NCBI GenBank assembly: GCA_905221605.1
Contig: CAJNDS010002271.1
Location: 129,001 to 193,000 of the forward strand
Length of the DNA: 64,000 bases
Source: Symbiodinium natans
Lineage: Eukaryota > Sar > Dinophyceae > Suessiales > Symbiodiniaceae
Direction of reading: 5' to 3'
This document shows positions 1-12,500 of the stretch, piece by piece. Under the pieces are notes generated by a model. The model was not told where the DNA came from, did not search any database, and saw only the letters and a program-made list of their open reading frames with translations. Numbering within the stretch: position 1 is the first letter of the stretch; each line of letters opens with the position of its first letter. The position numbers and the translations under genes were made by a program.

Positions 1-1367
1 CACCTACATCCCCATGGCTTCTTTTCACCATACAGGGGAATGCACCAGCATTCGCCCTGCAAGTCCTGCAATTCCTCTTGCGGAATGGGGTCATGCAACC
101 CGAAGTGCTTGGAGCCTTCGGGCAGAAACACGACGGCGGCGCTGATGTCGCTCTGTCGAGCTCCGGCCACCAGCTCATCCCAGGCGGACGCATACTTGCC
201 AGGCCAGGAGCAAACAGTCTCCCGGCCTGGGAGCACATTCCCCTCGAACACAATTGTGTGTTCGTGGGTGGTGTGGACAGCCGCATCCAGCGACTTTTTC
301 GGGGGCTGAAGCAGGAATTGCGTAAGGCGAGCACCGCGCTTGTTTAGGAGCAGAATTGGCCAGAAGAAGGGAAAGAAGAAAAAGCCGATCAAAAATGTTT
401 CGGCTGTCTTTCTCCAGTGTGTGGGTTTCGAATCGATGCAGAAGACGACCCCGCCGGAACACATCAGCAGAGACACCCCGCCCCACAGGGTGCCCACGGC
501 CGAGCCCTGCCCTTTTAGGCCAGCCACGGTCATGGCGACGACGCCGGCGACGCTGATCAAGGCGACGCAGCACCAGCAGCCCCCGAAGGTCAGCACGCAG
601 TCGCCACCGGCTTCAACAGCGGCATCGTAGTCCTGGAGCTCCGGCCGTGCTGCCTGGACCCCGTTCTGCAGCTCTTCCGTGTAGCGGCCAACGCCTAAGG
701 CAGCTCCGAGCCCGACGAGTCCGCCACAGGCACAGCACGACAGCGCCAGCAGCGCCGCAGCGAGGCCCACGCCTTGCAGCTGATTCTGCTCATCGAAGGA
801 GGCCACAGTGCTGTAGACCATGGCGCCCAGGATGACGGACATGAAGATCGAGATGCTGACGAAGACCAACTTTTGCTTCCGAAGAGCTGCTCTGTTTACT
901 TCTGTAGAATAGTGAGCATCGATCCCTTCCTTCCGCTCCTTCCGCAGACGACTTTCCTCTGCTGCTGCAGCTTCTTCCCTGCGGCTGAACCTTTCGGCTT
1001 CTGCACCGAAATCGCCAAAGCCATCGGATAGCCGCAAGTGGGCACCGCTCGTTGCGTTGCAGAAGCTGCAAACTTTGGCATCATCTCGCAACCGCACTGA
1101 CACTTCGAGGCCAGCAACTGCAGACTGGATACTTGATTTGGGGTAGAGGGGCTGCCAGCCCTTCCCTGACCCCAAATCAACTTCAACTGCCACTGCAAGA
1201 TCATTCAAGATTGTGCAAATCTCTGGCTCGTCGGCCGCCTGCGCTGCCTGTCTTTCTAAATCATTCTCCTCTGGCTCGCCGCCCTTCACAGCTTGTGCTG
1301 CCTCCCTTGAACTCTCCTCCTCTCGAATCTCGCCAGGACAGCTCTCAGGAGGACTCAGGGATGCCAT
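1..1367 (-). CDS. Multi-pass membrane protein, 5' part, runs off left edge
   Basis: An open frame starts at the ATG at 1367-1365, preceded in frame by a TGA, and stays open for 455 codons to the window edge, so the C terminus is missing. The first 100 residues are acidic and Glu/Ala-rich. A short cysteine segment follows (KVCSFCNATSGAHLRL), then a charged Glu/Arg helix. From about residue 180 there are five hydrophobic segments: a first near LVFVSISIFMSVILGAM, a Gly/Ala/Cys-rich pair, SAVGTLWGGVSLLMCSGG, and ETFLIGFFFFPFFWPILL. A soluble stretch after the last segment contains GLHDPIP and ends in CWCIPLYGEKKPWG. GC-rich third positions and clean membrane spans make coding use very likely. No intron is needed. 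I do not recognise the family and infer only an integral membrane protein with a cytosolic or lumenal tail. Confidence 0.8.
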   Translation of the reverse strand, partial: MASLSPPESCPGEIREEESSREAAQAVKGGEPEENDLERQAAQAADEPEICTILNDLAVAVEVDLGSGKGWQPLYPKSSIQSAVAGLEVSVRLRDDAKVCSFCNATSGAHLRLSDGFGDFGAEAERFSRREEAAAAEESRLRKERKEGIDAHYSTEVNRAALRKQKLVFVSISIFMSVILGAMVYSTVASFDEQNQLQGVGLAAALLALSCCACGGLVGLGAALGVGRYTEELQNGVQAARPELQDYDAAVEAGGDCVLTFGGCWCCVALISVAGVVAMTVAGLKGQGSAVGTLWGGVSLLMCSGGVVFCIDSKPTHWRKTAETFLIGFFFFPFFWPILLLNKRGARLTQFLLQPPKKSLDAAVHTTHEHTIVFEGNVLPGRETVCSWPGKYASAWDELVAGARQSDISAAVVFLPEGSKHFGLHDPIPQEELQDLQGECWCIPLYGEKKPWGCR

Positions 1368-1900
1368 GGCATTCACATCTCAGACTCCACCACTGTTTGG
1401 CAGAGCTCTTTCTGATCAGCGGTACTGTTTGTACATGTGGGCATTTTGTGGGTCTTCACCTTAACAATCATGCCTTTAAGCTGGGCCCACTGGAGCTTGG
1501 ACCGAGGGACAACGACAAGCGGACAAGCGGTTCCCATGCCCGTGGAATGCTAAACAGCTGGGTTTCCGGCAGCTCTTCCTCTCAAAAGCGCAGCAGAATC
1601 TAAATAACCATGATCTATTCTCCATATTTATGTCATTTTATGTCTGTATCTAAATAAGTAGATACTCCCAAACGCGGAAGTCCTTGCAAACATGGTTTTT
1701 TGTAGAGATCCCTAATGAACACGGCGCAACGAGGGGGTCGCGGCAGGGTCCTTGCAATCACCTTTTGCTGCAAGGAACAGCGGTCCCCAACAAGCCATGA
1801 AGCAGATCATTCAGAGAGGCATTTGGCGCTCGATCCCCAAGGAACAGCACGTACTTTCAGTGCATTTCAGTTTTTCCTACATTGCTTTCGGATCTTTTCT

Positions 1901-2081
1901 CTGGTCGGGACGATACCTCTCGCAATTGACTTTTTGTATATGGACGATATCTGCGAGCGTAGTTTGAAGGCATCTGACCATAGTATAACATTGTTTCCGG
2001 AAAATGTTCACTGGTCGGGACGATACCTGTCACAATTGACTTTTTGTATAAGGACGATACCTGCGAGTGTACTTTGAAGGC
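1901..2081. repeat. 110-bp tandem duplication
   Basis: The sequence ctggtcgggacgatacct occurs at 1901 and again at 2011. About 70 bp downstream of each start agree with a handful of substitutions (for example tatatggacgata versus tataaggacgata). The period is therefore 110 bp, with one full and one partial copy. No function is apparent. Confidence 0.8.
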
Positions 2082-3046
2082 GTCCTGTGCTTTCTGTTCA
2101 GTCATGATAGCTGTGGTTCATCTGCGTGCACCAGATTCTAGGAATCTGCTTGACCCAGCTTGTTCTCCCGTCTTTGTCGGGATAGCTGAGTCATGTTGAG
2201 CCACTTGTGATATAATTCAAGGTTTTACATGGCTGCGCGCGTTCTCTTGCGATTTACGAATAGGCACGACTTTCTTATGATCCTTTCCCGCTCTTGTTTA
2301 TAGCAAACTAGCACGGACTTCTCATGTAAATCCCCATGTAGACACCCCAAACGCAACGACCCCCCGAAACACTCTCCCGCAATGTCTGCTGGTCACATGT
2401 AAGAAACGCAACGACTTTAGCAGTTGGGAGTAGATACAGACATATACATGTACAAAACATGTAAGGCGCACGTCTGCCTCCCTAGATACATAGGTAGACA
2501 TATATTATCCAGTAACATCCAGGATTCCTTCAAAGGCATGATCTGTAGGGGCCCCAAGACTCGTCACCAAGTGAAAAATGAACCGGAAGCGGCCATCGGA
2601 CTGGAGGGGCTTGCCGGGCCCTCTGTGCGAGGCGGATCCCTGCAAGATCGCATGCTCGCAGCCAAAATCCTCTCAGCTCCCGGCTGGCTCCTTCCGCTTG
2701 GGAGCGGCCTTTTCCCGCCCGCCACCATTCTTGCCTGCATGGGAAGGCGTCCCACACTAACGCAAGCCTTCTAGGTCCCTCTCCGGGGGGGATCCTTGGA
2801 AGGCTGTGCTGTTTGGGGGTTTACAATGGTATATCCTGATGCTGGGACCCTTGGGACCCTGATGTTGGGAAGCTCCCTTAAAAGCTTCTTGGTTTCCTTT
2901 GCGCAGGGCCTGCCTTTTGAAAACTTGGTCTGCGGCCGGGCGTTCCGATCCTGGGCTTGCAAAACCATGGCTGGAGGCTTCGGGAGAGGCTTTTGCAGAC
3001 TCCACTCCCAAAGCCCACAACCACACATTCTTGAACAGAGAAAAAG

Positions 3047-3048
3047 AA

Positions 3049-3081
<33 letters not shown>

Positions 3082-3082
3082 A
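3047..3082. repeat. GA microsatellite
   Basis: An almost pure run of AG dinucleotides. Similar GA/CT runs recur near 14215-14252, 15952-15975, 16379-16400 and 50977-51003. Confidence 0.9.
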
Positions 3083-4445
3083 ACGGCATGACAGCACCTC
3101 TCACACTACTTCTACCTGGGCCACATGCGCCGACCTTCTATTTCATGATCCGACAAAGTGTTCTTGTTTTCCCCTGGGACCCTCCCACAAAAACCTTGCA
3201 TTGCAGGCCACCAGTCCAGAGACGTCCGGTTGGCCTGGAATCGTCTTTGAGGGTTCACGCCTCACCTAGGCCTTCTCGCCAGCGAACTTGCTAGCAAAAT
3301 GCTTTCAGAATGGTGGGTTGGTGGCTTGTCAGAGCTGGAGGCACGCCAACGCTGAAGCACAAGCACGGAAAACATTCCATGAAATCTCCAAAGATACCAT
3401 CCCTAATTACCATGCCTGCTTGCTTGGCCCGCCGGCGTTCGGACTTCTCGCGCGCTTTTGTCTCCTGCCGCATTCTTAGACGACGCCTGCCTCGGAGTTG
3501 GTACAGGGTTTCGGGTTTCTCCAATCCCTGACCTTGGGTAGGGGAATGGGGTTGCGGCCACGGCGCCCCAATAAGGCCAAGTAGGAACTACCATGGGCTC
3601 TTGGGCCTCACAGGAGGTTGAGGGCAGCACCTCCCCCGGCATGATGGCAATGACTGACCTGAAAGAAAATGGGTCACTCGAATCCCTTCCCTGGCCAATG
3701 CTCCTTGATCTCCTCCCGCGTCATGCCATACCTGCTTAGAAGGCTCAGGGCTGACCACTAAGCCCTCCAAAGCATCCCCAAGAACCTTTCTTCCCCTTAT
3801 AGGCTGTTGAAGAGACCAGAGACCAGCTCCGATGGGCTGCAGAAAAAGCTCATGAAACCTTTGCGCGCGCCCTTCTGAGATGCATCCTGAACCTGCAGTT
3901 GGGAGGCCATCGATGCTTCTTGCCCCGTTGACGGGGTGGCGCGGATGGTTCCTGCAGGGGCGAGGTGGGGATTTTTGGAGCAGCAATGAATTTGACACGC
4001 ATTCCGGTTTCAGGGCAGGCAAGGATGTGTGTTGAGCAGTCTTCCAATGCCGACCAGAATGCCATTCAAGGCTGAAATTAGATTTCCAAGCATGGCTCAC
4101 AGCAGTCTCTGGCAAAGCCGTGGGTCCGGCCGACTGTTCGTTACTGGAGTGCGAATTCAACTCCCGGGAACTGCTCAATGTCACATAGGGGCTAAGTACA
4201 AGTAACTTGGCGACCCAGCTGCAATGAGCACAATGATGACGAGTCTGTTGTATTGACAGCCAAGATCAAGGCGTCGAGCAGGATGCCGTCTGAACCCTGA
4301 ACCCCCCCCACCTCTTCTCGCATCACAGCATCCACGGCGGGCCCCTTGGGTTCCGGGAACCGGGACATGTCCTGAGCAGGACAATGCTCCGTGCCTCCAT
4401 CCTTCTGCCATTGTTACATGTGTTTGCCGCACGCCATCGTGGTAT

Positions 4446-4491
4446 ATACATGTGTATATATATATATATATACATATACATATTCACAAAC

Positions 4492-4533
<42 letters not shown>
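4446..4533. repeat. Compound AT/TG microsatellite
   Basis: Alternating TA and CATA units surround a non-repetitive core acatattcacaa and end in a TG run. A second locus at about 32540-32625 has the same layout and nearly the same core. Confidence 0.9.
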
Positions 4534-4534
<1 letters not shown>

Positions 4535-5310
4535 AATAGCGCTGCAAAGTTGGGATTGTGGACTTCGGCTTTCATGTTTAACCTTTACTGCACTGGCCCG
4601 ACGTTGCAGTACGTACGACCTGCGTCCAGGTCATGTCGGGTCTACCCAGTCAGAGCCCTGGCCCTGGACTTCAAAGCACAGGAAAACACAAACATGAACA
4701 TGAAACCGATCGATCTCGAAGACGCCCCCCAAGCAGCTTCACAGCCCCGGCAACTACGACAATTGGCTTGCCCTGTTTCGACTGCATCAGACCAGTCATC
4801 ACCGAAGGGATCGCCTCAGCATGAAGCATTCAAGCTTTGAGTTCAGGGAGACACTCTGAAAACTGAGTCAGGATGGCTCAGGGTGAAACGGGCTGCATCG
4901 TTATAAGGGCACAGCTGTGTGTGCAACGATGGAATCTTTGAGTTTCGAAACGGCACCTACCAGGACCTACCAGTATCTATCACCACTGATGCAACAAGCC
5001 GAGATCACATCGCCACAGCTGAGACATTTATGTTCAAACACATACTTAAATGCCTAGAACCCAGCAGCCTCAGTTGGACCCGAGGAATTTGCGCGTCCTC
5101 CCTTCTCAATAATAACCCGCTGTAAGCCCGCCTTCGAACGGCTCATCGGAGGCGGCAGGGGCAAACTCGGGCATTGGGCCACTGTAAGCTGCTTCCTGCG
5201 AGACACTTCAAAGGGTATTCACTCTCTCCGGGTGCTTTTCATGTAGGGGAGGGGATGATGAATGATTAAGGTTGATGTGGCACATCTTGCGGTCGTCAGA
5301 ATGTGTAATT

Positions 5311-5763
5311 TTAGGACCAGAATTTGTGCAAGCCAGGCAAGCTTTCTGCTACTTTTATGGACTTGGTGAAGGGAGACGCCTCCATTTTCCTTGTGGCAAT
5401 CCGGAGACCCCAAACCGCCATTTTTGTCTTGAAGTCCGAACGATGCGCCTCGTCGAAGTCGTCTAGGGGCAAGTAGCCATCATCGAGGTCGTGCACTGGC
5501 ACCTGGTCGCAGACACAAGTCACGGGCATCAGCATCGTTTTGCCTCCTACCTCAGGGTGCATAGACTCCAGCATAGACTGTGCCACACTGTGCAAATGAC
5601 GAAGGGTCTGAGGGAAGCCTCTGGCACGGGATGATGACACCACTACCAACCGGATCATGTCAGGATTCGTCAACATTGCATGCTGCCTGCTGCCTGCTGC
5701 CTGCTGCTTCCCTGCGGTACATGCCTCCACAGTGCCTACAGTGACTACAGTGACGACAGTCAC
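5311..5763 (-). CDS. Possible exon or short gene, unknown protein
   Basis: A 150-codon open frame. The middle and end look coding, with balanced codons such as those for VPVHDLDDGYLPLDDFDEAH and then SDFKTKMA. The first 20 or so residues come from a simple GTAGTCACT-like repeat and are probably not protein; an internal ATG (MLTNPDMIRL) is a better start if this is a first exon. A possible acceptor (gaccag before GTGCCAGTG) and a GT donor after AAAATGGCG would define a smaller exon within it. A telomere-like tract lies just upstream. No family was recognised. Confidence 0.35.
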   Translation of the reverse strand: MTVVTVVTVGTVEACTAGKQQAAGSRQHAMLTNPDMIRLVVVSSSRARGFPQTLRHLHSVAQSMLESMHPEVGGKTMLMPVTCVCDQVPVHDLDDGYLPLDDFDEAHRSDFKTKMAVWGLRIATRKMEASPFTKSIKVAESLPGLHKFWS

Positions 5764-5801
5764 TGTGCAGCCCTAAACCCTTTTTGACCCCGCGAGCTCA
5801 G

Positions 5802-5846
5802 CCCTAAACCCTAAACCCTAAACCCTAAACCCTAAACCCTAAACCC
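5802..5846. repeat. Interstitial telomere-like repeat (CCCTAAA)n
   Basis: About six perfect units of the plant/dinoflagellate-type telomere heptamer, with a degenerate unit at 5771. It is internal to the contig, so it is not a chromosome end in this assembly. Confidence 0.95.
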
Positions 5847-6454
5847 AGCGACTGAAGTGGTTGTGGTGGGCAAGGCTGTGCCTCGAACTGCGAGGTGGCG
5901 GAGCGGAGCGCCTCGGCCTCGAGTCTTTAACCGGCTCCCCAAGGCACAGCAAGGCCGCAGCGACCGGACGTAGACCCCAGCATAGGAAGACAAGGCTATA
6001 TGTACAAATATATCCATATATGTATCTACCAGTAGTGACTATAGTATCTGGTGACTATAGTATAGTGAGAATAGAGTGAGTCGGCGAGACCACCAAGACC
6101 CCAGGCCCGCAAAACTTCGGAGCCTCCTCTGGCGGCATGTCAAGGCCCAGCCGATCAAGTTCCCGATCGAGTTCTCGGGTGCTGTCCTTAACAAGGCGCA
6201 GGGCTTTTTTTTGTGACGGGCTCAAAAAGGGATGCCACGGTCACCAGGTCGTTTTGCTGGGAAAACACTGGCCCCTGAACCAAGGAACGATGAGCTTCGG
6301 CCTGCGGCGCAGTGTCGAGCTCGGAGCTGCCTGCTTCGACGTTTCGATTCACTTCCTTGGACCCTTAAGGTTGTACCCTTGGGTTTTGGGGACCCATTGT
6401 TAAGATCCCTTATTAAGGTAGTATACGGGCCTGTCAACTACTGGATGTCGGCCA

Positions 6455-7264
6455 CTATGCCCCGGTAAGCAAGTAGAGGTCTCCCTGTTGGGGGGTGGAC
6501 GCATCCCCACTTGCCTCGGGCTTGGTCACAGCCTCTGCAGCCGCCTCGTCATCCTCTGGGTTTATACAGCTTATGGCTTATGGGGGAGAGCCGGCGATAT
6601 AGGTTGATGACAAGAGATACCTGGAAATGAATTCTCCCTCCATCTTCAAACCCAGACCGGGAAGCCTCCGACAGAAACTGTCGAGTCCACCCCGGCCCGG
6701 TCGCCCCCCTCTCCAGCGACTTTCGGCAGAATTTACATTTTTTGAAAAATTCGGTTGAGGATTCCGGGGTTCCGAAAATGTCATCCTTGTCCGCCCCTGT
6801 GGCACCGCCGCCTGGAGCACGCCGCATAAAGCCACCTGCGGAATCTGTGAATCTGTGAGGCTCTTGCGCGGGGCAAAATTCCTTGCCGAGCCAAACCACC
6901 CAACTCCTGAACTGAACAGCCCAACCCCTCGGAGTGCCCAAGCCCCGCGCCTACGGAATTTCCCAGGTCCGCTGCCCAAGGCTGGCTGGGAACCTCGTAG
7001 CCGAAATGCTCAGAGCTTTCGCTTGGAGGACTTGCAGGGCACAAGAAGCCTATAGAAAACGCCTCTAGCCCCACCCATCCATGAATCTTCAGGGAACATA
7101 ATAGATATTATCTAACCAAACCCAAACCTGTCATGCCCGAAGCCTGGACTCTTGTACCGCCTGAAAGACCCCACCTCAGCCTCCTGGATGGGCTTCTCCG
7201 GGTCGATGGAGTCCACCTCCTCTGCTGAGGAGACCTCGTCCGGATCCTCTCCGTGGGGGAGCAT
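6455..7264 (-). CDS. 3' part of a spliced acidic-protein gene
   Basis: Two exons are convincing. The first, 7264-7175 (30 codons), reads MLPHGEDPDEVSSAEEVD and onward and ends at GAG before a GT donor. The last, 6553-6455 (33 codons), follows an AG acceptor with G next, begins DDEAAAEAVTKPEAS and stops at TAG. Both are in phase 0. An exon from an acceptor near 7008 reading VPSQPWAADLGNSVG, ending CAG before a GA donor, fits phase 0 between them. A further upstream exon may begin at 7745 (VVQNELLELHKLVVQR). The product is acidic and Glu/Asp/Ser-rich with no recognised domain. The ATG at 7264 may be internal rather than the true start. Confidence 0.5.
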
Positions 7265-8532
7265 CTTCAGGTATATTCAAAGTCAGCCGCTCCCGGAGTT
7301 GGAGGCCTATGAGTGGCCCCGCGGCTCTTTTTCACTTGGGGGCTGGCCTGGCAATCAGCCCCGGCCCCGGCATTCCCTCATCAGAGTTGTGGAAGCCCCC
7401 TTAATTCTTCTGCACTTACAAGCCGGGTACTAACACTTTACGAACCTCTGCTGAACTTTGGCCTTTTCGAGCCAAACTCCCACAAGGAATCTCAAAACCT
7501 GATAAAACCCTGAGCCCGCTCCCCACTTTGCCACTCATTTTGCCTCGTCATCCAAGCCGACTTCAGGCGGTGCAGGGACGAAGCCCGGAAGACCCGCAAC
7601 TGGCATCGGGAACCTGAGAGAGTCTCACGAAACCCTCAGGAGACTGGTTCGAACCAGAGGTGGGGCTCGAGTCTGAGGCACCCGAAAGAAAAAGAGAGCG
7701 TTGCACCACCAATTTATGAAGCTCGAGAAGCTCGTTTTGAACCACCTTGAGGCGCTTCGGGCCGTAGACTCCTCGGCTCTCAGGGGTGCTGGGCTCTTGG
7801 GTTTACCTTGCGAACACTTTTGACGACCTCTGCTCCACACTTTGACGACCTCTTTCCACTAAAGGATGTCCACGTGATTACGAGCTGTGGTCAAAAGGGC
7901 TGACGGAGGGGGACCGACGCTTAGGATGTGATGGCTACTGTCGGTATACATTGTTACATAGGTGCTCTCCCTCACTTGAATGACCTGCAGGTGCATTCGC
8001 CACCGGAGGCGGCGGATGCAAAGACGCTATAGGCTTTCATACGTGGGTAATGAGTTCAATTTGAAACACGCCGTCACCATGCTATCGGATCTGAGCCGCG
8101 GATGGTAACTTTTGATCGCTGCATCGGCCGGCCTGCCGCCTAGCATCAAGTGGCGGTCCAGGTGCAATCGACCAGTTGGGGGGCCACAGAGATCCTTTGA
8201 TTGAAAGTCCCATCTTAGCATCGGTGCTTGGAGGGGAGACAAGAGCATCGGGATCTTAGCATGCTGATTCTTGAAAGGAGATGTCCTGGCAACTCCGGTG
8301 AAAGCTTTTTCATCTCACATCGTCGAGTCAGGCCGGGGCCTTGCCGTTCAGCGCAGCAAAGGAAACCGCCACCCAGCCAAATCCTCAAGAGGACGTGTTC
8401 AGTCATTCCAGCTACACCCGCAGTTGACAAAGCCTGTCCATCTGAGAAACTCGCAGGTTAAGAAGTGTCGCGGAACCTGTAGAATCCGTGAAAACTACGT
8501 AACTCTACTAAGTGCACACCATCCACGTAAAC

Positions 8533-8618
8533 CTCCAGCACTTCCGAGTCGCCTGTGAGCGAGATGTCGGACATGACATGGCCATCCATGGACAGCGAAT
8601 CGGGTGTCTTGACGTAGC
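8533..8618 (-). CDS. Single exon of an unknown gene
   Basis: An 86-nt exon with an AG acceptor followed by G, and a GT donor after CTGGAG. It encodes YVKTPDSLSMDGHVMSD and then ISLTGDSEVLE. Phase is 1 in and 0 out. If the donor is not used, the frame continues VYVDGVHLVE and stops at about 8458. The alternating hydrophobic pattern suggests beta structure. The frame upstream on the same strand (8632-8877) may belong to the same gene but is interrupted by TGA. Confidence 0.4.
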
Positions 8619-9586
8619 CTAGCATCTCAGATCACTCTGCTAGAAATTCAGTCTTGTCTTCAAGATTCTTGGCTTTTGCTACACCACTCGATCGATATCG
8701 TCTTGCGGCCCAGGTAGCAAAACCAGCAGACCGATTCCCGACGATCACTACCCCATGTTCAGACATGCAGCAAACAGTGACATGCAAACCCGCATCCCTT
8801 TCCTTATAAAGGATCCAGAGCCCAAACACCGAGAGATCCCACTGCCAGGTTGAGGCGCACAAAGATGCCAAGGCCAAACCATCTGGGGGGTCCGGGTAGC
8901 CCCGTCCATCCTGCTAGGCTTGGCGGCAGCTTGATGATGCGGGGTCAGCTGCAAGCTTTTCAGCACTTCCATGCCGCCACAATTATTTCGCAGCCGTGAG
9001 AGACAGACTGAAAGAACCTCTCCTCGCCGCCCTTTGGCACATTGGCGACACAGCTCACCACCTCGGACGCAAGGGAGCATGCGCCGTGCGAGCATCATCT
9101 CCTACCTCTTTGCTGCAATATGTTTAAGTTACACAAGGACTACGCGAGTGTTTCCATGCACTTGACTCGCAACCCGATTCAATCTCTGGCGACCCTTTCC
9201 CCTACCATAGCCTTTCAGTAAGGCACCAGGTTGTGCACGCCCACAAAGGACAGCTGCAGCTGGGCGCTCACCGGAGGGTATACCTGCCCCCGGAAGATAT
9301 TGCAGTTTGGGGGGGGCGGGGGGGGCGGGGTCATCTGCACACGAAACGCTTCCTGCCCAAATCCGATGCTAGATCTCGGCTACTCCTATTCTCGCCAATC
9401 AATAGTGCCTGACAATCATGGAAAAGTCACAGTGAACAAGCGTAGTGAACAAGCTCGAAGAGTAAGGAGGGACGTCAGACAAACGTGTAGGGCATCGATT
9501 GTACACGCCAACGGTAGGGAATAGAGGCTCTGGCGAGGCATTCTAGACAGAGCGCGCAGGGGGGTAACCTGGATTCAGACTGTTCA

Positions 9587-12500
9587 TCACTCTCCGAGTG
9601 ATACTTTCACTGCCCAAGCTTGAAGGCAATAAGCTTTGTTCGAGGTTTTGAGCATCTGCGCCAGGGGGTCCAGGGGGTCGGGGATGGGATTGCGCCTCGA
9701 CAGCCACGACAGGAGGCTGGCCAGGGAAACCCCACAGATACCTCACGGGGCGGTCCAGCCACTGCCTCAGGCAACCATCTTTGCCAGCGCGGACGTGTTA
9801 TCCGTTAGCGCGAAAGTTCGATTCTACCCGTCTGAAATTGGCTACACGGGCCGTGTGAATTCAATTCGTTCGATGCGTCACCGCAAAATGCAATGAATAC
9901 GCACATGCGGATCCACCGTGACCTATGTCAATTAGACCTATAAGTCTTCCAGGCGTAGTGTAGTCTGACGGACAACCTTTTGTCGTCCAACGGCCACCTG
10001 AAACCCACATACTGCGACACGAAGCTATGCCAGCTATGCTGTTGCTGACCAGGGCAAAAATGCAGCACAGATGCTTCAAGTTCTCAGGGGTCACGTCCTC
10101 TCCACTGGCCTTCGAGATCACTGGACTGATGCATGAAGCAGCTTCGAAAACCACGATTGTTTGCCAAAATCGCGAATGACATCCAGACGCCAGGAAATTA
10201 CACGGATGCAATTCCAACAACATTTACCACTCAGCAAAGACAAGGTAACTGCCTTGAGCTGCTCGAGGACATCCTTGCCCGGGCACACCGTGTGCACTCC
10301 AAACTTCCTTCAGTTTCAGCCAGCGGGACATAGCAGCAGAGCGCGACATGACATCGGATGTGCGATTTAGGACGTTAGACCGTGGTCTAGAAGTTGGGAA
10401 ACCCTGTGCTTCGCACACACCCTCCATGGTGAGTGGATTCCCAATCCTGGTGGGCTGCACGTAGTTGTACGCTTCGATGTCCAGCAGGTTCTGCATGCTG
10501 CTCGGCTGGTGCACGCCTGCCGTGGAGAGGATTGAGGAATTGAAGTGCTGACTAGTATACACTCTTGCAAATCCTTCGGGGCGACAGACTCCCCACCTGG
10601 TGTGTCATAGAGACTCGCGAACACAGGTGATGTCGCAGATCTGCGAAAGGCCCTGTCAAGTCGAGGCACGATGCCGCTTCCAAAAGCTCTCTTGCTCACT
10701 GAACCCGATTTCTACAGAATCCTAAAGACAGATGCGAAGAACGATCCTAGAAATCTGCTCTTGAGGGCCTCAGCTGGATAGTGCCCAAGGTCGTCCCGGG
10801 CGTGCGCGACACTAACGGCCGAGGGCCTGAGGCCAGTCGTGCAAACATGTAGGGCCTCCAAGGATGGATTGAGGTAGGTTCCGGTCCTAGGGTTAGGGAC
10901 CTGCGGCCGAGGGGCAGTCTTCCACCTTGCCTTGAGGGAACTTCTCCTGCCCAAGCTTCAGTCTGAGTTTGGAGGACTGAGGGGTCGAGTACGTGTCACG
11001 TTCCCCATTCCAGGGTACATCCTATCGGTCTTTGACTTCAAGCGTGCACCCTTAAGGGGCCCCGTACGATGCACACTAGAAGTTAAGCATGATACACACT
11101 CGGTCGCAAGTCGAGCATCATGTTAAGCCTCCAATTTGCGTCGTGACGATGTTCAGCTACCGAAGCCAAAGCAGGGCTCATCTTATGTTGCCTTACATTA
11201 GGGTTCATTGAGTGGTTGAGATCTTGGCAATGATGTTGCCTTTCCTTAGGCTTGCGTTGTGTTCTTTGGGTTTTGCTGCGATGCTTGGCAATGATGCTAT
11301 CCCTCTTCTGGCAAAGATGCTACCTTTCCCTAGGGGTCTTGTTGGATGTCGTCGCTTCCTTAGGGTTTTAGGGTGTCGTCTCTGCATTGCGGGGGGGGTG
11401 GGGTGTTGATGATGCTGCCTTTGCTTGGGGTGTTTGTGTCACCTTTCCTTAGGAGTCGGCCCCTTCCTAGGCTCTTGCCGTGAGTTTTGTCAATCCTTTG
11501 TTTAGGTGTGTTGTTGCTTCCTCTAGCCATGATGTTACCTTTGCCGAGGGGTGTTGTTGCTTCGTCGAGTTTTTTCGCTGCTTGGCGACGCTCCCCGCCT
11601 TTTGGCAATGATGATACCTCTACCTAGGGGTGTTGTTGCTTGTTAAGGGTTTTGCGTTGTTTTGCTCTCTTCGGGATTTCTTTCGTTGCTTCCTTAGGGC
11701 TTTCCTGTCGCTTCTCTTCGTTGCGTTTGCGGACACCTTTTGTCATGATGCTACCTTTGCTTGGGGTTTTGTTGTCACCCTTCCTTCCTTAGGGTTGAGC
11801 CCCTTCCTTCGGGTTTTCCCGTAGCAGCTGTAGCAATGATGTCACCCTTCTTTAGGGCTTCGCTGTTCTTATTTCTTCACTTTGCTGGTCGAGACTCTGG
11901 CAATGACGTTGCCTTGCCCTGAGGGGTCCTGTTGCTTTATTGCTTCCTTGGGTTTGCAGTTTTACCGCTTCACCGCCTCCCTGTGTCTCTTTCTATTGCG
12001 TTGTTTCAGAGCAATGATGCTGCCCTTCTTCAGGGTTTTTGTAGCTTCCTGATGAGGGCTTTCGCGGCCCGAGTTTTTTTCACTGCGTTCGCTGACAGTG
12101 GCCATGATGCTGCCTTTCTTTAGACCTGTGGATGTTTTATCCCTTCGCGCCTGGAGTTTTCGGGTTAAATCTCCTTTGTTGAGACGTTGGCAACGATGTT
12201 ACTTTCCCTCCTGTGGGTTTTAGAAAGCATAAACCAGAACCCCTTCTTGTGCAATTCGGGCATTAGTTGTGCCCACAAGGCACAATGCATTTTGGCCCCG
12301 CGCCAAAGTGCACACGACTCGGTGGGCGCAACTTGTGGTATACATGCACAGCGGGGGGCGGATGCAAGTTAGAGGGGGGATATCAGGATCTTCAAAATAC
12401 CTGGCTTACCTAATCTCAACGGATGCACACTGGACCCCCCCGGATCCTCTACCGGGTCCTTACGATGAATCTCACATCAAAGCGCCCCGACAGGCCTCCA

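Larger units (their letters stand above)
1368..5300. other. No supported gene; microsatellites and short repeats
   Basis: Only short overlapping frames occur here and none has a recognisable motif or convincing exon borders. The stretch contains a 110-bp tandem duplication (1901-2081), a GA run near 3047-3082 and an AT/TG microsatellite near 4446-4533. A 198-codon minus frame at 3588-4184 has no domain signal and was not accepted. Confidence 0.5.

Noticed and set aside
3588-4184. 198-codon minus-strand open frame
   Set aside because: Low-complexity, no motif, and a competing frame is equally plausible.
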